Below are positions 35,101-43,902 of a stretch of DNA of 64,000 bases, piece by piece. The stretch spans positions 2,356,001 through 2,420,000 of the forward strand of contig CP141731.1 in the NCBI GenBank assembly GCA_035621235.1. Direction: 5' to 3'. The position numbers were made by a program, and so were the translations under genes. A model generated the notes under the pieces. That model saw only the letters and a list, made by a program, of their open reading frames with translations, searched no databases and was not told the origin of the DNA. Within the stretch, counting starts at the first letter, position 1, and every line of letters starts with the position of its first letter. The DNA is from Actinomycetaceae bacterium MB13-C1-2. Lineage in GTDB: Bacteria; Actinomycetota; Actinomycetes; Actinomycetales; Actinomycetaceae.

Positions 35101-37385
35101 AAGTCTTCTGATCCCCAGAGTCCGGTGTCGAAGATATCTTCCTCGCCCCAGTCCCCGACGAAGCCCAGGTACGGCACCGAAAGGTCGGGCTGATCAGTGG
35201 AGGTTGCCGCGAAGTCGACCCAGCCCTCAACGAACCGGGCGTCAATGTCCCCTGCAGCAACATCAAAGGTAACTGTGGCTTCCCCACCCGCAGGTACAAC
35301 CACACTACTCTCGGACGGCGCGATGCTGTCGCCGTGTGCGCTGACCTGCGAACCGAGGTCACCGTATCCGTCGACTGCCTCCGTCAGGACATCGGCCGCG
35401 CTCACATCGAAACTCTGCTCAACGTCACCTAGGTTACGTAGCGTCACAGTAAATTGCTTGCTTCCGGTGAAGTCCTTTAGCGCGACGTTCGGGGCCCCAT
35501 CCACGGTGGCGATGACAGATGTTTCCAACGCGTCCTTTGTCTGTGCCAAGCCCGCTCCTTGTTGACGCACGGGGTATGGAAGTCCAGCCTCGTCCGTCAC
35601 CGGCGATGCGGTGTTTGAAAGCGAGTGACGAACCAGATCGTTGATCTCTGTCTCGCTCATCTCTGGGTAGCGTTCCGTGAACTCCGACTTGATTAAGGCA
35701 GATACACCTGCCACCTGGGGTGAGGCCATGGAGGTGCCGGACATATTGCCATACTGGTTGTCATTGAGAGTGGAGTAAACGTTGCCGCCAATCCCAGCTA
35801 TCTCGGGCTTGAACTCCAGGTCAGGAGTGACACCCCAGGATGTAAATGTCGAAGGAGTCAGCGACGCCGGATTTGGCTGTGCGGCCGGGGTGCTAAAGAA
35901 CTCGACGAACGCGGTGCCACCCGCACCGATGAGATCGCTCGCTTCGAGCCCGGCAGAGTACCCCAGCGTCATCACTGGGAATGTGTAGGCGGTCTCGAGC
36001 GCGATGTTCAACAGCTCTTCGCCGCCGTCCTCGTGGTTCCAGATCACGACGCCCGCAGCGCCAGCATCACCTGCATTGTTCACTTTTTCCGTGAAGGTGA
36101 GGTCGCCACGCTGGATCAACGCGTACTTGCCGGAGATACCATCAATGAGTTCTCCCGTATTGTCACGGAAATCGTCATACGTTCCAAGCCCGGCATCGAA
36201 GAGCTCCACCGCCGAACCGGGAAGGACCCCCGCTTGCAGAGAGTAGGGGAAGTTCTCACCCTCAGCCACACCATCTGCGGAGATGGCCGCTAGATTGGCA
36301 ACAACAGTCCCATTTTCAATGGATGCGACCGAGAAAGCGGACCGGGAGGAGGACGGACCGCCGAGCGTACCGTTGTCCTTGTACAGGTCCAAGTCCCAGT
36401 TGGTTGAGTCCAGGGAGTTTCGAAGCCCTTCGTTCCCCGCGGCGACCACGACAAATGTCCCGGCCTCTGACGCCTTCTCTACTGCGCGGTTAAGGCCGTA
36501 GTCGGCTGAGTCAAAACCATTCGCCGAGCCCAAAGACATGTTGATGACATCGGCCCCGTACCTAACGGAGTCCTCGATCGCCGCGACAATGTCGGATTCA
36601 AACGCCTGGTTGCGCCGTTCAGGGGCGTTGGAAAACACCTTCATGGCGAGCAACTGAGCCTCTGGAGCCATACCATTCACGCGCCCGTTCGACTCTATCG
36701 AAGCCCCTTCGCCTCCGTTGGCCGCAGCAATACCGGCAACGTGCATCCCGTGTTGAGTTGGGTCCTGATCGACAACATTGTCGTTGCGATCCGCGTAGTT
36801 GTAGCCCCACGGCACCTTCGCTGTGAACGTACCACCGGCCTTGATCTCCTGAATCGCTCCGCTGGTAGGATCACTCAGGCGCATGTCCTGGTGGCTGGGA
36901 TCGATTCCCGAGTCAATGATGGCGATGACCATTCCTGAACCGTCGACACCTATGTCTTCCCTAGCCTCGGTGGTCTGAGTCAGTTCGCCCGCAGAATCCA
37001 GGGTCGGGTAGAAGATGCGCTGTTCGTAAACAGCAGCAACCTGGGGTTCATTGCGAAGCGCAGCAATCTTGCTGGACGGCATCGTTGCCGAGAACCCACT
37101 GAGGAGATACCCGAACTGTCGGTCCACTTCGATTTCATACTTTGTCTTCCAACTTTGGAAGAGTTGGACTTGGTGTGCGAGGAGCGCGTCCTCTCTCGCC
37201 TCTGTTGCGTCTGCTTCCTCGACCAAAGTCACCATGACCGGTACCCTGGCATGGGAGGCAATGGAATTTCCTGGTTGGTTGTCGGTGGATTCCGGTGGGG
37301 GTGGTGTGTACGCCATGGCAGGACCCGCGAAAACGAGCGACGCTGCGACGGCCATACCCCCTGCAATTGAGAAGATACGCCTCAT
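32136..37385 (-). CDS. Giant LPXTG-anchored subtilase (S8 family, C5a-peptidase/lactocepin-like)
   Basis: The precursor of about 1,749 residues has a signal peptide (ending AGPAMA), an I9-type propeptide (about 45-125), and an S8 protease domain with D158 (IAIIDSGID), H212 (QHGMHVAG) and S552 (GTSMASPQ). A protease-associated domain is inserted between His and Ser. Fn3/Ig-like modules follow for over 1,000 residues. It ends in LPSTG (1707-1711), a membrane helix and a VVRRRGG tail. This layout is that of cell-wall proteases such as C5a peptidase and lactocepin, which cleave host or nutrient proteins. I chose ATG 37385, giving a standard signal peptide; the open frame starts at a TTG at 37421. 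The gene converges with the two-component pair. Confidence 0.9.
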   Translation of the reverse strand: MRRIFSIAGGMAVAASLVFAGPAMAYTPPPPESTDNQPGNSIASHARVPVMVTLVEEADATEAREDALLAHQVQLFQSWKTKYEIEVDRQFGYLLSGFSATMPSSKIAALRNEPQVAAVYEQRIFYPTLDSAGELTQTTEAREDIGVDGSGMVIAIIDSGIDPSHQDMRLSDPTSGAIQEIKAGGTFTAKVPWGYNYADRNDNVVDQDPTQHGMHVAGIAAANGGEGASIESNGRVNGMAPEAQLLAMKVFSNAPERRNQAFESDIVAAIEDSVRYGADVINMSLGSANGFDSADYGLNRAVEKASEAGTFVVVAAGNEGLRNSLDSTNWDLDLYKDNGTLGGPSSSRSAFSVASIENGTVVANLAAISADGVAEGENFPYSLQAGVLPGSAVELFDAGLGTYDDFRDNTGELIDGISGKYALIQRGDLTFTEKVNNAGDAGAAGVVIWNHEDGGEELLNIALETAYTFPVMTLGYSAGLEASDLIGAGGTAFVEFFSTPAAQPNPASLTPSTFTSWGVTPDLEFKPEIAGIGGNVYSTLNDNQYGNMSGTSMASPQVAGVSALIKSEFTERYPEMSETEINDLVRHSLSNTASPVTDEAGLPYPVRQQGAGLAQTKDALETSVIATVDGAPNVALKDFTGSKQFTVTLRNLGDVEQSFDVSAADVLTEAVDGYGDLGSQVSAHGDSIAPSESSVVVPAGGEATVTFDVAAGDIDARFVEGWVDFAATSTDQPDLSVPYLGFVGDWGEEDIFDTGLWGSEDLFDQPWIKTQLGVSDGYDVYTYDPDTWFTSNAAGTPQALVPALFTLRNATEIQYELLDADSNVIQKLGYDREVPAPLISRIYDGMISPFNIADWGFDGLRYDKSAGDWKPAESGSYSMRIKGKVNDGKEMQVLDFPFKLDVDAPTVEVIGTEPSGSGTKVQVKVTDALSGPVAVEQWGEITGLSVNTAGGYVMPSRIVSASETEAVFEVEFGDVESAKWAVVRAQDYAGNESAPLTYFFDDYGVLWNNRGDFDMGFAEGTYSIYLGDFLLKDGQVPLVFTTGHGIETISVGDISVPTAPEGVTTVWVPTEVGHQLLPIRGLDGAGTARFEDEVDVFYHPGLPTISDVRVVPARADLWGTGEEMDVLHATGCVADEMVNPEDLIVWIAGWDAYPGPDGCFSVDVPDEDWMTGEAPSMVLWYVDNGVTAVAGYVQVEGRNPDATWTHMLKRANVDFAGGIHFVSDQDPALVPNEDGSATFTISGVFNVVAPGVFRIDGQDVEVGSDLTFSHEVVLQPGVTSVNVYMETPQGELVNDTSLRLLYSPSLPELTFDTPTFRDGQIFVPQAADNEVSFIGEIVDETFGHTLWINGDLVSSYQDITAPGEELTRQQFEYVTQLDAGDIVTVNVLDAISREAELRVPVVLDDLDPVLTVTGLADNDLVTASRTVQTTATDANLTDLAAVVIDQATGEPADVQFDRTYNSDDDGVTFGASFDPFALGAGDYLLVLRATDAAGNATEQNVSFYVSEQTSVTIDGPDQIEVEEGQQVLVSDHWSVADGYSLVADLDNLVIGDNAVRIQAFGDSNVPVAQRDVVVTVVRGLSTLTDGRVSVTARFAPTDSLSATWTAVSEYVEEVRVTHGGDSLGGTFQVQVPKTAGVKVLRIADESDTNTRVLLETEIAYEVQGSSLVFDGSTPGAYRIVYPEVPGVSGGDGTDNGKDGVGGGNDNLPSTGANGIGALVAGAVTLIALGAGSLYVVRRRGGKAGNTVSL

Positions 37386-38504
37386 ATTTCCTAACCTCTG
37401 GTTGGATGGGTTTCCACTCAAAAGTTATAGGCACCCGCTACATACAGGACGACGGATTCAGGATTTGGGATAACCCGTGGCCGCGGGAACTTCTGTGTCA
37501 ACACCGTCAGGTCGACGATGCTGCAGCTTTTGGGTCGCCGACTTCGAGTCTCACCACGGCACATACCGCACATAGCCGAAAGTTATAGAGTAAGAGATGG
37601 ACTAGATCTCATCCTTAGCAATCCAGATAAGCATATACGCAGGGAATCACTGCTGAACAAAACTAACCTTTGCGCCCAAGTTTCCAGTAAAAACACAATG
37701 GTGGGTCTTCCCTAGCAATTCTCAAACAAACGACCAGTGCCGAAATCGTTGGTTCACCCCCAGTTTGTCGTAAACCCGAAGATACTCTGAGACGCTCGCT
37801 ATTGCTGCCGCAGGCATCATTATCCGAGCGAGCGAAAGACGACTGAAGCTTGCACACCTGAAGGAAGCGCTGGCCGCCACTCGACCCCAACCGAACCGAA
37901 CTTCGCCCATGTCTGGCTGCGGCTCATCCGCGCGGGCGAGAAGTTCATCCACCACATCGCCGTGAGCACGTGGAAGGGCGTCGGTGTCCCACAGTCCTCG
38001 GAGGGTAGTGAGCGGATGCGGTATTCACCCTTCGCCTCGACACTGGTGAACGTCTCGATGAACTCCTTCCCGTGCTCAAATCCGTCACCAAGACCGATAA
38101 CGGATGGCTCACCCGCGACCCGCAGGTAACCCGATTCTCCTCGCCCGCCTCTGAAGAAGGAGTGCACAGGAGCGGGCAAAGTTGGTCTTCATTTCTGAAG
38201 CGAAAATTGTCACTACCGTGGCAACGGTCTTCGTCCCCTGACGCAGCGCCCTCACTGCTCACCTATGGAGAGCTGCGTATATCACGAAAAGTGCCAACGA
38301 AAGTGCTAAGCAACCGGTAGGTCAAGGTGTCGTCGTAAAGTTATCCAAGGACACAGCAGATGGGTAGAACTCTCACGTAAGTGAGGAGTTCGGGCATGAG
38401 AAATAAAGGTCTGTCAACAAGAACGTCGGACCGGGATCGCTGGCATCAGTGAAGTGACCGGGCGCAAGGGTAGCTAGACAACCTGATTTAACAACCGTGA
38501 AATC
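37386..38504. other. 1.1-kb stretch without a confident gene
   Basis: Between the subtilase gene and the TetR gene I find only short overlapping frames, none with a recognisable domain or ribosome site. The best-looking frames (37820-38179 minus; plus-strand frame around 37880-38110 reading TEPNFAHVWLRLIRAGEKF) may be decayed coding sequence. The first 60 bases upstream of 37385 should carry the subtilase promoter. The segment borders the GC-richer block that starts near 38.5 kb. Confidence 0.5.
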
Positions 38505-38518
38505 TTTACATGTGTAAA
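38505..38518. promoter_or_regulatory. Palindrome overlapping the TetR start codon, candidate operator
   Basis: TTTACA-TG-TGTAAA is a perfect 6+6 inverted repeat that contains the ATG of the regulator gene at its centre. TetR-family proteins usually bind such sites near their own promoters, so autoregulation is likely. Confidence 0.5.
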
Positions 38519-39112
38519 ATTGGTTCTTCGAGCCGCTCGCGCGCCAAACTGCTAGCCGCGGTGACCGCCGTACTGGACGCAACCGAGGACATCGAACGCG
38601 TGACGATCACCGACATTGTGAACCGTGCCGGGCTTACCCGCCCAACGTTCTACGCGGCATTCGATGATCTTCCTACAGCGTTCGCCGCAGCGGCATTGGC
38701 GCGGCTAGAGGATGCCTTCGCCGACCTCGATGCGGCAGTCGGCGATGTCGACGAGGGGCGCGCAGCGCTGATGCGCGAGAACTTCACGATCGTCCTGAGG
38801 CGACTGTCCGACAATGCCGAGTTCTTCGCACGGGTGCTTCGAGGGCCGGGCGGCGGGATTGTCCAGGCGCGGTTGGTGGAGTTCGTAGCCTCGCGGCTAC
38901 GGCGTCATTCTCCGGCCTCTGTCGCGCTCGCTCGCGGGCCGCTTCCTGTAGAGATGACGTCAGCGGCACTGGCGGCCGGGGTCATGTGGACAATGTTGCG
39001 CTGGCTGGAGGACGACCCGCGCATGCCGGTACCAGAGCTCGCGGCGCAACTCAGCGCGTACGTCGAAATGTCCGTATTCAAAGGACTGGGCACTGGCGCA
39101 CAGGTCGTCTGA
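38510..39112 (+). CDS. TetR-family transcriptional regulator
   Basis: The 200-residue protein has a TetR HTH in the first 60 residues (ITDIVNRAGLTRPTFYAAFDDLPTAFAA) and a C-terminal ligand/dimer region. No clear ribosome site precedes ATG 38510 (or the in-frame start may be later), and a palindrome spans the start. It precedes the broken lactonase-like gene and the NAD(P)-binding gene, which it may control. The GC content and codon use are higher than in the genes to its left. Confidence 0.85.
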   Translation: MCKIGSSSRSRAKLLAAVTAVLDATEDIERVTITDIVNRAGLTRPTFYAAFDDLPTAFAAAALARLEDAFADLDAAVGDVDEGRAALMRENFTIVLRRLSDNAEFFARVLRGPGGGIVQARLVEFVASRLRRHSPASVALARGPLPVEMTSAALAAGVMWTMLRWLEDDPRMPVPELAAQLSAYVEMSVFKGLGTGAQVV

Positions 39113-39151
39113 CAAGGGAAGACATCAGAGGGAAATGAGAGGAATGAGACC

Positions 39152-40018
39152 ATGAGCGTGAGTGTGTCGATTCTGGAGACAGGCACCGTCCGTATCCGCC
39201 CGTCCCACCGGCAGCAGAGCGCAGATAAGCCTGTACCGTTGCGCCGGGCTACAGCGATCTTCGGGGACCCGAACTGGACCTAACCGCTGCCAATCAACAC
39301 GTATTTGATCCAGCACCCGGACGGGCCGATCTTGTTCGACACCGGGGAATCCCCGCACGCCACCGAAAAGGGCTGGCTGCCCTGGTGGCACCCGTTCTTC
39401 CAACGCAGCGTCGACATCCACGTCGCCCCAGATGAAGCCATCGGCGCCCGCCTCGCCCAGCAAGGGATCGAACCTCAGGACCTGCAGGCGGTCGTGGTCT
39501 CGCACCTGCACCACGACCACGGTGACGGGCTGCAGGATCTCGCAGGTGCGCGCATCCTTGTGGCGGCTGAGCACTGGGAGTTCTATCGCAAACCCTTTCG
39601 CGCCACGATCGAAGGCGCGCTCCCGCAACACTGGCCGACCAGGTTTCAGCCCACGCTCCTACAGCTGACCGGCCCCGCGCTCGGACCTTGGGAGAGAACC
39701 TACCCGATCACCGATGACGGGCGCGTCGTCGGCGTTCCCACTCCGGGGCACGTACCGGGGCACTTGTCGGTGGTCGTGTTTGGCAACGAGGCCACCTACT
39801 TTCTCGGCGGGGACGTCACCTATGATCAGGAACTGCTGGACCAGGAGCAGACCGACGGGGTGAACAACAACCCCCGCCTCGCCGTCGAGCAGCTCCGCAA
39901 AATTAAGCAATTTGCCGCCGTACAACCCCTCGTACTTCTCCCCGCCCATGACCCGAACGCCGCCGCCCGGCTGACAGCCAGAAGCGTCTACCGGCCGTCA
40001 GCGTTAAAGAAGCGGTGA
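39152..40018 (+). pseudogene. Metallo-beta-lactamase-fold lactonase-like gene with an in-frame stop
   Basis: From ATG 39152 the frame reads MSVSVSILETGTVRIRPSH and so on to a TAA at 39281-39283 (codon 44, after NWT). It then continues in the same frame as PLPINTYLIQHPDGPILFDTGES. It holds the zinc site HLHHDHGDGL and downstream His/Asp ligands (GHVPGHLSV, GGDVTYD) to 40018. The family includes N-acyl-homoserine lactonases and related hydrolases. A single GAA- or CAA-to-TAA change would explain the interruption. The ORF restarting at TTG 39305 lacks the first strand. An RBS-like GAGAGGAATGAGA precedes 39152. Confidence 0.75.
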
Positions 40019-40085
40019 GCACGATGGATACGATGACCGCGGAGGCGTGTCCGCACCGCATCGGTAGCGCACAAGGGGTCGGACG

Positions 40086-40190
40086 TTGACCCACTGTACG
40101 TCGCTACACGGGGAGGTTGTTCTGGTCACCGGCGCGACCGAAGGACTCGGGGCTCATCCTCCGCATGACTGCGTTCAAAGCTATGCGTAG
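40086..40190 (+). pseudogene. Short-chain dehydrogenase N-terminal stub
   Basis: A 34-codon frame contains EVVLVTGATEGLG, the first strand and nucleotide-binding loop of an SDR. It then loses all similarity and stops. The rest of the gene is missing, apparently by deletion before the following NAD(P)-binding gene. Confidence 0.5.
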
Positions 40191-40267
40191 ACGCCGCTTG
40201 ACCGCCAACTAACTCGAGCCGCACTCTCCACCCCATTTTCGTTCACAACACCCAAGTAGAACCAATC

Positions 40268-40915
40268 ATGAAGATCGTTGTTCTGGGAGCCACAGGCAAT
40301 GTCGGTTCCCGATTCACTGAACAGGCGGTGAAGGCGGGCCATCACGTCATCGCCTTCGCCCGCACGCCGGAGTCGATTGCCACTCAGCCCGGCGTCACGA
40401 CCGCGAAGGGAGCCGCGGAAGATACCGAGGCACTTGCCGCGGCCGCACATGGTGCGGATGCAATTCTGGTGTCCATCACCGGGCCGATAAAGGATTCGTC
40501 GTTCATGCAGCGTACGTTGCCGAAGATCATCGTTGCCGCGAAGCAGGCCGGAGTGTCTCGGATCGTGCTGGTCTCTGCCTTCGGCGCCGGCGATACTGCC
40601 GAGAAGGCCTCGGGTTTCGCACGGCTGATCTACCGCACTGTTCTGGGGAAGTTTTTCGATGACAAGGCTGCCGCCGACGGGCTGTTGCAGTCCTCCGGCC
40701 TCGATTGGACGATAGTGTATCCGGTCAACCTCAAGGACGCGCTGCCGGAAGGCGTTGCGGTGAAGCCGCTGACGCAGGTCGGAAAGGTTCCAGGCCTACC
40801 GACTCTACCGTTCGAGAACGCAGCTACAGGCATTCTGCAGGTCATCACCGACTCGGAGACCATCGGGCAGCGCCTCCTCATCACGACCCCCAAGGGATGG
40901 AGGCCCGCAGAGTAA
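40268..40915 (+). CDS. NAD(P)-binding NmrA/NAD_binding_10-like protein
   Basis: The 215-residue protein has a Rossmann fold with VVLGATGNVGSRF at the N-terminus, VSITGP, and a pattern typical of atypical SDRs that lack a strict YxxxK pair (here LIYRTVLGKFFDDKAAAD). Members act as redox sensors, reductases or isomerases. It follows the SDR stub and the broken lactonase, and may share TetR control with them. The substrate is unknown. Confidence 0.85.
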   Translation: MKIVVLGATGNVGSRFTEQAVKAGHHVIAFARTPESIATQPGVTTAKGAAEDTEALAAAAHGADAILVSITGPIKDSSFMQRTLPKIIVAAKQAGVSRIVLVSAFGAGDTAEKASGFARLIYRTVLGKFFDDKAAADGLLQSSGLDWTIVYPVNLKDALPEGVAVKPLTQVGKVPGLPTLPFENAATGILQVITDSETIGQRLLITTPKGWRPAE

Positions 40916-40937
40916 TGGCAAAAAGTATACTGACGTT

Positions 40938-40981
40938 TTGCTCTGAACCGCACCGGGGTTGAAGTCCCGGTTCAGAAGCAA
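40938..40981 (+). terminator. Hairpin after the NAD(P)-binding gene
   Basis: TTGCT-CTGAACC at 40938-40949 pairs with GGTTCAG-AAGCAA at 40969-40981, with an inner CCGGG/CCCGG pairing. It lies about 23 bases after the stop. No T-run follows. The next 200 bases up to the YhgE gene show no gene. Confidence 0.45.
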
Positions 40982-41148
40982 GGCCCCGGCGCGGACTCCA
41001 TCCTTGGCCGGGATCGTGTTAGGCGCAGACATGATGCCTTGCCGGTGGGTTCGGCGAGTGCGCGCGGCTATCCGCGCGCCCTGCTCGCGCAGGACCCCGA
41101 TAATAGACTCGCCCGTACGACCTTCGACTCTCATCTTGCCACCCACGC

Positions 41149-41174
41149 TAACGTTCACACCTCTGTGCACGTTA
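41149..41174. promoter_or_regulatory. Inverted repeat upstream of the YhgE/Pip genes, candidate TetR operator
   Basis: TAACGTTCAC (41149-41158) and GTGCACGTTA (41165-41174) form a 10-bp inverted repeat with one mismatch and a 6-base centre, 17 bases before the first YhgE start. The TetR gene at the end of the operon is the obvious candidate to bind it. A TATAC block at 41177-41181 could be a -10 element. Confidence 0.5.
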
Positions 41175-41190
41175 GGTATACGCTAGGCGG

Positions 41191-43902
41191 ATGCGAAAGA
41201 GCTTCCGTGTGTTCCGGCGCGATGTGTCGCGCCTGTTTCACGAACGCCGCACCTGGGTAATCCTCCTCGGCGTCCTAATCACCCCTGCCCTCTATGCGTG
41301 GTTCAACGTCGCCGCGTTCTGGGATCCATACGCCAACACGGCCAACATCCACATCGCCGTTGCGAACCTCGACAAGGGCGCCACGAGCAAGCTGACCGGA
41401 CCCGTCGACATCGGTGCCGAGATCACCGACCAGCTCAAGAACAATGACCAGCTCGGCTGGGAGTTCATGGACGAAGCTGAGGCACGTGAGGCTGTCGATA
41501 GCGGCGAGGTCTACGCCGCTATCGTGATCCCCGCAGACTTCAGCAGCGACTTCCTGAGCGTCACGACCGGCAACTTCACCCAGCCGACGCTGAAGTACTA
41601 CGTCAACGAAAAGTCCAACGCGATCGCCCCAAAGATCACCGATGTGGGGGCATCCACCCTCGATTCGCAGATAACGACCACCTTTACCGAGCAGGTCGCC
41701 GCCGCGGCAACCGAAGCGCTGAAAGATGCCGGCAACTCGGCCGAACTCGCCCTCCTGCGTGCCAAAACTGACTCGTTGAACCTTCTCGATGAGACCTCTG
41801 CCGCATTGGAGGACGCGCGCGAGGACACCGCGGGACTCAGGGTCGGCATCGATGACTCCCGTGCGACTCTCACACGGGCCGCAGCGAGCCTCGACGATGT
41901 CGACACCTTGCTGGGCGACGTGAAGTCCGCCGTCGCGCAGGCGCAGAAGATCATCGCCGAGGCCCAGACCGAGGTCATCGCGTTCACCGACGCCACGACG
42001 TCTGCCTATGTGCAGGGGATCACCCTGCTAGCGGATGCCTCGGCCACCGCGAACGTCTCAGTCAGCAAGGTCACCGGGTCACTCGAGCAGGCATCCGCAC
42101 GCGTCGACACCGCGATCGAGAATATCTCGGAAATCACCGAGGTCAACGCTCAGGCCATCGCGAAACTCCAGCAAATCCTCGACAACTCCAACCTCGACCC
42201 GGTGGTCGCCGAACGTCTGAATACTTTGCTGGCAACGTTCGAACAGAGCAACACAAGCCACCAGCAGCTGCTGACCGACCTACAGCAGCTCAACGACGCC
42301 ATCTCCGAAGCAGCGGACTCCGTGCAGTCGGCCGCCGACAACCTCGACGATGCGATGCAGACTGCACGCGACTCCGCCACCGACATTCGCACGATTCTCA
42401 CCGAGAACGTGCCCGCATTGAACGCGGCGATGTCCTCCCTCTCATCCAGCGCCGGCGCGTTCTCAGCGGCGCTGGATGCCCAGCAGGGACAGCTCGCCCA
42501 GGCGACATCACTGCTGTCGGCCCTCAACACGCAGTTGTCCGACACCTCGGGGGCGGTCAGCCAGCTGGATGCCGCGATCACCGACATCCAATCGGGAATC
42601 GATGAAGCCCACACCGACGTCGTAGCGCTGAGCTCGGCGTCATCCTTCAGCGACCTGTCCACACTCACTGGCCTCAACGCCGAACAGATCGCCGAGTTCA
42701 TCGCCTCGCCGGTCGAAGTCAGCGAGAACGTCGTGTTCCCCATCGATACCTACGGTTCGGCGATGGCGGCGCTGTTCACAAACCTATCGCTGTGGATCGG
42801 TGCGTTCGTGCTCATCGTGATCTTCAAACTCGAAGTTGACACCGAGGGCGTCGAACCCATCACCGTCGGTCAAGCCTACGTCGGGCGCTTCCTGTTGCTG
42901 GCCGCCATGGCCGGCGGGCAGGCGCTGATCGTGTGCGTCGGCGACCTCATGCTGGGCGTGCAGACCGTGAGCGCGGTCGCGTTCGTGGTCACGGGTGTGC
43001 TCATCGCATGGGCTTACCTCAGCATCATCTACGCACTATCGGTGGCGTTCGGCCACGTCGGCCGAGGACTGTGCATCCTACTCGTGATCATGCAGATCCC
43101 AGGTACATCGGGCTTGTACCCGATCGAGTTGATGCCCGACTTCTTCCGCAACATCTATCCGTTCCTGCCGTTCACGTACGGCATCGACGCAATGCGCGAG
43201 ACGATCGCCGGCTTCTACGGCGGGGCATATTGGCGCGAGATGGGCGCCCTCGCGATCTTCGTCATACTCTCGTGGGTTCTGGGCCTGGTGCTGCGCTGGC
43301 GCCTGGCAAACCTGAACCTCGTGTTCAACCGCGAGATCCACGCCACCGACCTTCTCGTCGCCGAAGACGTCCAGGTCGTCGGCGGCGGATACCGCCTCAC
43401 CGACATGATCCGCGCGATAAACAACCGCGACGAGTACCGCGACGAGACCGCGCGGCGCGGGGCGCGGTTTACCCAACGCTACGGCAGCCTGCTACGTGTC
43501 GCGATGATCACCGGCCTTGTCGGCATCGTCGTGCTCAGCATCTTCGCGTGGATGTTCCCGACCCACAAAGCCATGTTTCTGTTCGTGTGGCTCCTTTGGT
43601 GTCTCGCGATCATGGGTTTCCTCGTGGGGTTCGAATACGTTAGGCAGAGCTTTGAGGTCGCATCCGAAGTGGCGACCCTCGACGACCACGAACTGCGCGA
43701 GGCCGTCCTCCTCGACATCCCGCGCTGCCGCATGGTCGGCGCCACCACGCCCACCGCTATTATCGTCATCGAGCCGAAACCGGCACCCTTTCCGAAACCG
43801 GATGTCGCGGGGGCACATTTCGACGCCCTCACCGAGGAGCCCGAAGCCGAACCGGAACCCAAACTGGAACCCGGTGAGGCGGACGAGGGTGAGCGAGCAT
43901 GA
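41191..43902 (+). CDS. YhgE/Pip-domain membrane protein (first of pair)
   Basis: The 903-residue protein has the family architecture. There is one N-terminal membrane helix (VILLGVLITPALYAWFNVAAFWDPYAN) and a conserved extracellular domain (VAVANLDKG-type block near 55). A long Ala/Thr/Asp/Ser-rich coiled-coil region follows (about 180-510), then five or six C-terminal helices of the ABC-2 permease type (about 525-700). A further C-terminal extension carries another two helices and a Pro/Glu tail. The family includes phage infection protein Pip and relatives of the ESX component EsaA; transport of a substrate is suspected but unproven. It overlaps the next gene by ATGA. Confidence 0.9.
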   Translation: MRKSFRVFRRDVSRLFHERRTWVILLGVLITPALYAWFNVAAFWDPYANTANIHIAVANLDKGATSKLTGPVDIGAEITDQLKNNDQLGWEFMDEAEAREAVDSGEVYAAIVIPADFSSDFLSVTTGNFTQPTLKYYVNEKSNAIAPKITDVGASTLDSQITTTFTEQVAAAATEALKDAGNSAELALLRAKTDSLNLLDETSAALEDAREDTAGLRVGIDDSRATLTRAAASLDDVDTLLGDVKSAVAQAQKIIAEAQTEVIAFTDATTSAYVQGITLLADASATANVSVSKVTGSLEQASARVDTAIENISEITEVNAQAIAKLQQILDNSNLDPVVAERLNTLLATFEQSNTSHQQLLTDLQQLNDAISEAADSVQSAADNLDDAMQTARDSATDIRTILTENVPALNAAMSSLSSSAGAFSAALDAQQGQLAQATSLLSALNTQLSDTSGAVSQLDAAITDIQSGIDEAHTDVVALSSASSFSDLSTLTGLNAEQIAEFIASPVEVSENVVFPIDTYGSAMAALFTNLSLWIGAFVLIVIFKLEVDTEGVEPITVGQAYVGRFLLLAAMAGGQALIVCVGDLMLGVQTVSAVAFVVTGVLIAWAYLSIIYALSVAFGHVGRGLCILLVIMQIPGTSGLYPIELMPDFFRNIYPFLPFTYGIDAMRETIAGFYGGAYWREMGALAIFVILSWVLGLVLRWRLANLNLVFNREIHATDLLVAEDVQVVGGGYRLTDMIRAINNRDEYRDETARRGARFTQRYGSLLRVAMITGLVGIVVLSIFAWMFPTHKAMFLFVWLLWCLAIMGFLVGFEYVRQSFEVASEVATLDDHELREAVLLDIPRCRMVGATTPTAIIVIEPKPAPFPKPDVAGAHFDALTEEPEAEPEPKLEPGEADEGERA

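Noticed and set aside
37722-38179. Possible genes in the 37.4-38.5 kb gap
   Set aside because: Two overlapping frames on opposite strands without domain support; noted only as possible decayed sequence.
42933-43643. A 236-residue Arg/Pro-rich frame within the first YhgE gene
   Set aside because: Typical high-GC shadow frame; very Arg/Pro-rich and without a recognisable domain.
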